Part shown: piece by piece, positions 59,065 to 64,000 of the stretch
Layout of the letters: the number at the start of each line of letters is the position of its first letter
Position numbering within the stretch: position 1 is the stretch's first letter
Source: DASQFI01 sp035633215
Lineage (GTDB): Bacteria > Acidobacteriota > Vicinamibacteria > Vicinamibacterales > SCN-69-37
Length of the DNA stretch: 64,000 nucleotides
Assembly (NCBI GenBank): GCA_035633215.1
Contig: DASQFI010000067.1
Location: 1 to 64,000, forward strand
Direction of reading: 5' to 3'
The notes under the pieces: model-generated
Database searches by the model: none
The model's input: the letters and a program-made list of their open reading frames with translations, nothing else
What the model was told of the DNA's origin: nothing
Translations under genes and position numbers: made by a program

Positions 59065-62061
59065 TCAGCGCCCACTCAGCAGTTCATCCAGCGTCTTCGC
59101 CGTAAGAAACTGCGCAGGCGCAGTCCCCTCCGCAAGCGCCCTAAAGTGCACCCTCCCGCACTCAATCTTGGCCGCCTCCTTCGCGCGGAGATCGCCCGCC
59201 AGCAGGCTGCCCTTGGTTTCGACCACGAAATACAGCCGCTCGCCGTCCGACTCCTCAATGCCCACGGCCCAGTCGGGATTGTAGGGGCCGAGCGGAGTCG
59301 GGATCTGGAACCACGACGGCAGCTTCGCGTACACCTTGACCGCCATCTCGTCTTCCATGCGCTGGGCGAATTCACGCTCCGTGCCCGAATCGTAGACCAC
59401 GTCCTCAAAGACGCATTTCTGGGTGCCTTGCAGCATGTTGCGAATGTAACCCGTTAGTTCGTCCTTCTCGAAAAGTTCCTGTGCGTAGAACTGATCGTTG
59501 CCAAGACGCTTGTAGACAATGCCGTCCACGAGTGCCAGTCGCTTGCATCCGTTGATGACGTCGGCTGCGATCTCGATGAACTCCTGTGGGTTGCGTTTGA
59601 AATCGTCGAGTCGCCCACTATCCAGCAGAATCCGAGAGATGCTACGTCGGGTGAGTTGGGTCTTGTCCTGCAAGTCCGTGAGCACGTCCGGCAACTCGAT
59701 ATCCTGCTCGTCGAGTGTCACGGTCTGGCTCCCGGGCTTCGGAACGGCTTCCACGCCGCCTTGGCCGATCGCGAGGCCCGCCTTCCGCCACTGGAGGCGT
59801 GCCTTCGGAATGGCAGGCGCCTCACGGAGCGCGCGGGCGCAATCCCTAATCAGCTTCTCGTTGTCGAAGGCGACGCGGTAGGTTGTCTTGAACTTGATTC
59901 GCTCCCACAGCGCCTTGAAGTCCGCGCCGTGCAGCACGCCGGCCCGCGGTCGCACTTGTCTGCGCTCATTGGCATTCTTGATCTCCAGCTTGCCGGCAAC
60001 CTTGCGAAGGATGTCGAGGATTTCCTGAGTCTGCGGCTTGAATGCGTCCGGCACCTCGAGCGTGCCGTCCCTCAGCGCGACCTTGAGTGAATCCTGCACC
60101 TTGCCCGCGGTGTCGATGTGGCCCTGCGCCTTGAGCGCACCCCAGAGCGCCCTCGACTGATCGAACCCCAAGGGCTGTTTTCGTCCCTCGGCGTCCACGA
60201 CTGCGATCGAGGCGAATTGGTGGTCCTCGAGAATTCCGAATCGGATGCCGGTGTCCTCCTCGATTTCCTTCTGAAGGTTCTTCGCAAAGTCCTCGAACCG
60301 CTCTGTCGCTACCACGGTGAGCGTGTTGACGTCGAAGCCTCGTACGCGCAATCCGTCCTGGTTCACGCAAAGGCGCATGCCGCGGCCGATCGTCTGCCGG
60401 CGCTCACGCGTGGTGCTGATGTCGCGAAGCGCACAGATCTGGAAAACGTTCGGATTATCCCAACCCTCACGGAGCGCCGAGTGCGAGAAGATGAACTTGA
60501 GCGGCGTGTCCAGGCGCAGCAACTCTTCCTTATCACGCATGATCAGCTGGTACGCGCGCTCCGCATCGTCTCTGCTCGTCTGGTTCTTCAGGTTGCCTTC
60601 TTTGTCCAGTTCCGGCTCGCTCCACTTCTTGTTCCGGTCAATCGAGAAATAGCCATTGTGGACCGCCTCCGCCGCGTGCGACAGGTCGACGTCCTTGAAC
60701 AGGTCAGCGAACGCCGGCGACTTGGCCAGTCGCCGGTACTCCTGTTCAAAGATGAGCGCGTAGTCACCCTTGACGGGATTCCCGTCGCCGTCGTACTTCC
60801 GGTACTTGTCCACGACATCGATGAAGAACAAAGACAACACCTTGATTCCCTGCGGCCGGAGCTTCTTCTCTTTTTCAAGATGCTGGAGAATCGTGCGCCG
60901 AATCATCTCGCGCTGGACCGCAAGCGCGTCCACGTCACCCCAGGAATCGCCCTGTTTCAGGTACTGCTCGCCGCCGGGCGTTCGAAGTTCGACAGATTCG
61001 TTGCCCTTCTCGGCGCGAATCTCGCCGATCCGACAGTCGGCATAGGCGGCACGGCCGCTCTCCTGTTGCAAGTCGTATCCGTCCCACACTGTCCGCCGTT
61101 GGCGCCTCACGCCTGTAGAAGTGGCAACATCGAGTTCAACTACTGCACTTACGCCTCCCTTCTTCTTGCTGCTCACCGACACCAGCCGCACGTACGGCTT
61201 GTTATGAGCATCGACAACAGTGCCGCCGTCAACTTCGATCTGCTTGACTAGGTGCTTCTGATACGCGTCCAGCGCATCGAGCCGGTACACCATGTGGTGC
61301 TTGTCAACATGGGTTGCCGAGTAGCGCAGGGTGCACAAAGGGTGCATCTCGCTCAGGGCCGCCTTACCGGCGCCCGACAGGCCCCCATCAACACTCTGCG
61401 GCTCGTCAACGATCACAATCGGTCGTGTGGCCTTGATCAGGTCAATTGGCTTCTCGCCGCCTGTCTTCTCGCTGTCCTTGTAGAGGTTATTGACGTCTTT
61501 CTTGTTGATGGCGCCAACGGTCACGACCATGATCTGTATCTGCGCGCTCGTGGCGAAGTTCCGGACCTGGCCGAGCTTTGACGAGTCGTACGGAAACGGA
61601 TCGAAAGGCACGCCGGCATAGAGGCCGCGAAAATGGTCGCCGGTGATCTGAATGGTCTTGTGCACCCCCTCCTTAATCGCGACCGACGGCACAACGATGA
61701 CAAACTTCGTGAAGCCGTACTGTTTGTTCAATTCGAAGATCGTCTTCAGGTAGACGTACGTCTTGCCGGTTCCGGTCTCCATCTCCACAGTGAAGTCGCC
61801 CGACGCAACAACATCGGACGGCCGAAGACCATTCCGGAGTTGCACATCTCGGAGGTTCGACAGTATCTGGTCGTCGAGCAACGACAGCCGGTTGCCGATG
61901 CCCAGCTCGCTGTCGTGGAATTCGAACGCTTGCTGTGGCGCGAGGGCTTCCCGCGTGACGGTGAACTCCGTCCGGCAAATCTCCTGGCCGCGAAAGAGAT
62001 CGCACACCGCCTTCACTGCGTCGGTCTGGTGGTCAAGGTTTGGTTCGAAGTGCAGCTTCAT
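59065..62061 (-). CDS. res: Type III restriction enzyme, Res (R) subunit
   Basis: Protein of 998 residues. Superfamily 2 helicase motifs: Walker A METGTGKT (93-100), VIVDEPQSVDGG, LRYSATHVDK, HSALREGWDNPNVFQICALR, and ERRQTIGRGMRLCVNQDG. The C-terminal nuclease domain shows YNPDWAVGIEE (Asp930) and YFVVETKGSL (Glu948, Lys950), the PD-(D/E)XK site. Length and order are normal for type III R subunits, which translocate or slide and cut DNA with a Mod partner. Its start overlaps a 51-residue small reading frame. mod lies ~1.4 kb upstream, separated by a PLD gene. Confidence 0.92.
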   Translation of the reverse strand: MKLHFEPNLDHQTDAVKAVCDLFRGQEICRTEFTVTREALAPQQAFEFHDSELGIGNRLSLLDDQILSNLRDVQLRNGLRPSDVVASGDFTVEMETGTGKTYVYLKTIFELNKQYGFTKFVIVVPSVAIKEGVHKTIQITGDHFRGLYAGVPFDPFPYDSSKLGQVRNFATSAQIQIMVVTVGAINKKDVNNLYKDSEKTGGEKPIDLIKATRPIVIVDEPQSVDGGLSGAGKAALSEMHPLCTLRYSATHVDKHHMVYRLDALDAYQKHLVKQIEVDGGTVVDAHNKPYVRLVSVSSKKKGGVSAVVELDVATSTGVRRQRRTVWDGYDLQQESGRAAYADCRIGEIRAEKGNESVELRTPGGEQYLKQGDSWGDVDALAVQREMIRRTILQHLEKEKKLRPQGIKVLSLFFIDVVDKYRKYDGDGNPVKGDYALIFEQEYRRLAKSPAFADLFKDVDLSHAAEAVHNGYFSIDRNKKWSEPELDKEGNLKNQTSRDDAERAYQLIMRDKEELLRLDTPLKFIFSHSALREGWDNPNVFQICALRDISTTRERRQTIGRGMRLCVNQDGLRVRGFDVNTLTVVATERFEDFAKNLQKEIEEDTGIRFGILEDHQFASIAVVDAEGRKQPLGFDQSRALWGALKAQGHIDTAGKVQDSLKVALRDGTLEVPDAFKPQTQEILDILRKVAGKLEIKNANERRQVRPRAGVLHGADFKALWERIKFKTTYRVAFDNEKLIRDCARALREAPAIPKARLQWRKAGLAIGQGGVEAVPKPGSQTVTLDEQDIELPDVLTDLQDKTQLTRRSISRILLDSGRLDDFKRNPQEFIEIAADVINGCKRLALVDGIVYKRLGNDQFYAQELFEKDELTGYIRNMLQGTQKCVFEDVVYDSGTEREFAQRMEDEMAVKVYAKLPSWFQIPTPLGPYNPDWAVGIEESDGERLYFVVETKGSLLAGDLRAKEAAKIECGRVHFRALAEGTAPAQFLTAKTLDELLSGR

Positions 62062-62213
62062 GGGAGCTCTGAAACACGACTACATCGCGCGCCGCTAACC
62101 ACGATGAATTCCACCATCGGGTCGAACACCTTGTCGGGATCGCCCTGGCTCTGCATGCGGGCGAGCGCAAAGGCACTGATTGGTACCCGTGGAAACGCCG
62201 CCGCGAGCTTCAT
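62058..62213 (-). CDS. Small reading frame coupled to res
   Basis: A 51-residue frame, MKLAAAFPRVPISAFALARM followed by QSQGDPDKVFDPMVEFIVV, whose TGA overlaps the res ATG (ATGA). The overlap suggests translation into res. Family unrecognised; it may be the remnant of a longer protein between mod and res. Confidence 0.4.
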   Translation of the reverse strand: MKLAAAFPRVPISAFALARMQSQGDPDKVFDPMVEFIVVSGARCSRVSELP

Positions 62214-62252
62214 CGCACACGTCCATCATCGTTGTACCCGGGGTGAGTTTCC

Positions 62253-62339
62253 TTACGTTCGCAGACCACGCTGTTCGAGAATCGCCACCGAGTGGCTCTT
62301 GGCCACGGCATCTTCGAACGTTGCCACTGCTAAAACCAT
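62253..62339 (-). pseudogene. Remnant resembling the C-terminus of a type III Mod subunit
   Basis: A 28-codon frame reads ATFEDAVAKSHSVAILEQRG before its stop, which aligns with the end of the mod gene in this window (AFADDVAKTNLGSILEQNGL). The pattern F-x-D-x-VAK then ILEQ-x-GL is shared. It suggests a second, mostly deleted mod copy, or the true end of an ancestral mod displaced by the PLD gene. Confidence 0.45.
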
Positions 62340-63403
62340 CCATACGCTCTCGTGGAAGTTCGGCCCCACGTCCCAAGCGCCGCGGATCGGCCGACAATCT
62401 CACTCACCTTTGGGCCCGGTTTGACTATCCGAAACCGAATCGGCGCCCCACCCGGAAGACCCTGTTCCACAACCGCAATTCCAGCATGATGTGCCCGTGC
62501 CCAGGCCGCGCCCGGTGCGTCGTTCGGGACATTCAGCCTGAACATGCTGTTGTCCGCGTAGAACCGGTACTGCATCGAGCGAGTCATCTCATCATCGGGA
62601 CAGAATACGCGGATCCGTCCACCGGCCTGCGCGCGACCACGCACCAATCGACTAATCACCTCTCCGGCGTGCCGCGGAAACTCGACTTGAAGCCGATACT
62701 CGCCTGTAAACGATTCGAGTCCCGCCCATGCCGCAACAGCAAAGGCGGAACTCACTGCGGGCCTGGGGGGCAATCGGGCTGAGACGAGGTCCTTGGGCCT
62801 TGCCGGAACCGGCCGCGTATCGTCGACGCCCAGATCCCGAAGTTCCGATGCGGTTCTGCGTCTGGCGCACTCGGCAAATCTCGCCGCATAGTTGCGGAGT
62901 TCGTTCTCCGTTGCCAATAGAGAAAGGCTCCACAACTTGGCAAAGGCTTGCCCTCCTGATACGACGCAGTCATCCTCCTCAGACACGAATCCACATTCGA
63001 CGTTCGCTGCCAAGCCGCCTGTAGTGAGATTTGACGAGCCGACGTAAACGCAGCACAAGCCCGTGACGCCCTCGCTAGCTGAGAATCTCGCACCGGCCAC
63101 GAGGAGCTTCGGATGAAAGATCCCCCGCGGCTTGAAAGGCCGACCTAGCCGGACCCCCCAGCCGTTTTCTCGTGCAAGGTAAAGCGCCTCTGGATGCGTG
63201 ATGGCGTTATCTGTACCAGCGACCAGCCGGCACTTTGGACCGCCTGCTTGCTTTTGAATCAACAGCAGTTCGCGAACCCCGTCGACAGTCACAAACGCCG
63301 AAGCCAGTCCCATCACTCGTGGCTGTTGATCAACAAGCGCATCGCGCAGTGTTGTAGCGAGCTTATCGGTGCCGACTCCGCTCAAGACAATGCGCGGCGA
63401 CAT
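62330..63403 (-). CDS. PLD-fold (NgoFVII-like) nuclease between mod and res
   Basis: Protein of 357 residues from the ATG at 63403. A PLD-type half-site is clear: FHPKLLVAGARF and, 28 residues on, CVYVGSSNLTTGGLAANVECG (HxK, SSNLT, Glu). Upstream, GLASAFVTVDGVRELLL and KCRLVAGTDNAITHP match the N-terminal strand pattern of PLD nucleases. A single HKD site implies activity as a dimer. The C-terminal half (~190 residues) is unrecognised. It sits 63 bp after mod and before res, on the same strand. Confidence 0.78.
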   Translation of the reverse strand: MSPRIVLSGVGTDKLATTLRDALVDQQPRVMGLASAFVTVDGVRELLLIQKQAGGPKCRLVAGTDNAITHPEALYLARENGWGVRLGRPFKPRGIFHPKLLVAGARFSASEGVTGLCCVYVGSSNLTTGGLAANVECGFVSEEDDCVVSGGQAFAKLWSLSLLATENELRNYAARFAECARRRTASELRDLGVDDTRPVPARPKDLVSARLPPRPAVSSAFAVAAWAGLESFTGEYRLQVEFPRHAGEVISRLVRGRAQAGGRIRVFCPDDEMTRSMQYRFYADNSMFRLNVPNDAPGAAWARAHHAGIAVVEQGLPGGAPIRFRIVKPGPKVSEIVGRSAALGTWGRTSTRAYGWF

Positions 63404-63466
63404 TCCTGACCCTCCTGCCCGTACCAACCCTGCTCGTGGTTTGGTAGAAGTCCTAGCCGTACGCAG

Positions 63467-64000
63467 CTATAGGCATCGAACGATCTGCAGGCCATTTTGC
63501 TCGAGAATGGAGCCCAGGTTCGTCTTGGCCACGTCATCAGCGAAGGCGCTATCGCGGAAGATGCAGACCGTATCGCCAATGGGCGAGAGAGCCTTGTGCC
63601 ACTCGACGACCGACATCGCAAGCGATTCGACTTCATCGTGTGCGATCCGCGATGCGAGGCACACCATGAGAACGCCGCCCCCCACGGCGTAAATCTCCTT
63701 GCCAGCAACGGCCCGCGTCTGAAGCGGCACGCAGAGGTCGAGACCGAGCTTCAGGATCACCTCCTGAAGAATATCCGGCTCAGTGCGGTCGGCCCTGATG
63801 TGTTCCGTGGACTCAGCTAGCGTCCCTGGCAAGTCCGCGGGATCGGGCACCCATTCCCGGATGTTTGACGACGACAGTTTGAGAACGCGGAACCCCAGAT
63901 CGCCGGCGAACATTGGGTTCGCCTCCCGGAGCGCCGACCCGGCTAGGCGAAGGCGCTGCTTCGTCAGCTCGGCGATGTTCCGAGGCCTTGAGAGCTTGTC
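63467..64000 (-). CDS. mod: Type III DNA methyltransferase (Mod) C-terminal part, 5' end outside window
   Basis: The frame is open to the right edge, so the gene starts beyond the window. Visible sequence (~177 residues) is RPRNIAELTKQRLRLAGSAL, GFRVLKLSSSNIREWVPDPA, DILQEVILKLGLDL and the end VCIFRDSAFADDVAKTNLGS. This is the conserved C-terminal block of site-specific adenine methyltransferases of type III systems. The catalytic DPPY and FxGxG motifs lie outside the window. It precedes the PLD gene and res on the same strand. Confidence 0.88.
   Translation of the reverse strand, partial: DKLSRPRNIAELTKQRLRLAGSALREANPMFAGDLGFRVLKLSSSNIREWVPDPADLPGTLAESTEHIRADRTEPDILQEVILKLGLDLCVPLQTRAVAGKEIYAVGGGVLMVCLASRIAHDEVESLAMSVVEWHKALSPIGDTVCIFRDSAFADDVAKTNLGSILEQNGLQIVRCL

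Overview
The window is a GC-rich bacterial chromosome segment. Its gene content suggests an Acidobacteriota relative, possibly of the Vicinamibacteria: membrane Ser/Thr kinases fused to PD40/TolB-like propellers or TPRs, an Oar-like TonB-dependent receptor with a carboxypeptidase-regulatory-like domain, Uma2 proteins, and many palindromic repeats. This is an inference from gene families; there is no rRNA or ribosomal gene to confirm it, and I saw no tRNA or CRISPR array.

Layout. 0-7.5 kb: the 3' part of a kinase-PD40 gene that runs off the left edge, a TonB-dependent receptor, and a membrane glycosyltransferase with TPRs. 7.5-11.4 kb: an Escherichia-type frdABCD fumarate reductase operon plus a DUF4242 gene, preceded by a nested palindromic repeat. 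11.4-19.5 kb: a minus-strand envelope cluster (small OmpA-tail protein, secreted helical protein, RCC1 propeller, 805-residue coiled-coil membrane protein, monofunctional transglycosylase) with a cNMP-binding/patatin protein upstream. 19.7-33.1 kb: Uma2, three full-size kinases (one frameshifted), an internally deleted kinase, two hendecad coiled-coil genes, a SnoaL-like protein, a RodZ-like HTH protein and gene scraps. 33.1-40 kb: tandem outer-membrane proteins, a small secreted protein with a strong terminator, two methyltransferases, a cupin, a DUF6483-like protein and a block of large inverted repeats. 40.4-46.5 kb: a full-length paralogue of the kinase at the left edge, then a decayed kinase gene carrying four different palindromic insertions. 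46.5-64 kb: a CorA protein with an N-terminal voltage-sensor-like domain, an HD hydrolase, and a defence island: a DUF3883 protein, a helicase/PLD/DUF6361 operon, and a type III restriction-modification locus with a PLD gene between mod and res. The mod gene runs off the right edge.

Two themes stand out. First, kinase-PD40 genes are present as intact, frameshifted, internally deleted and fragmentary copies, several interrupted or extended by small palindromic elements. Some insertions sit in frame and are translated; in two cases a 4-5 bp flanking duplication is visible and excising the element restores the reading frame. Second, the right-hand 12 kb is a candidate defence island. Its tightly overlapping DUF6361-PLD-helicase-unknown operon, and the voltage-sensor/CorA fusion beside the island, are the best candidates for under-described biology.
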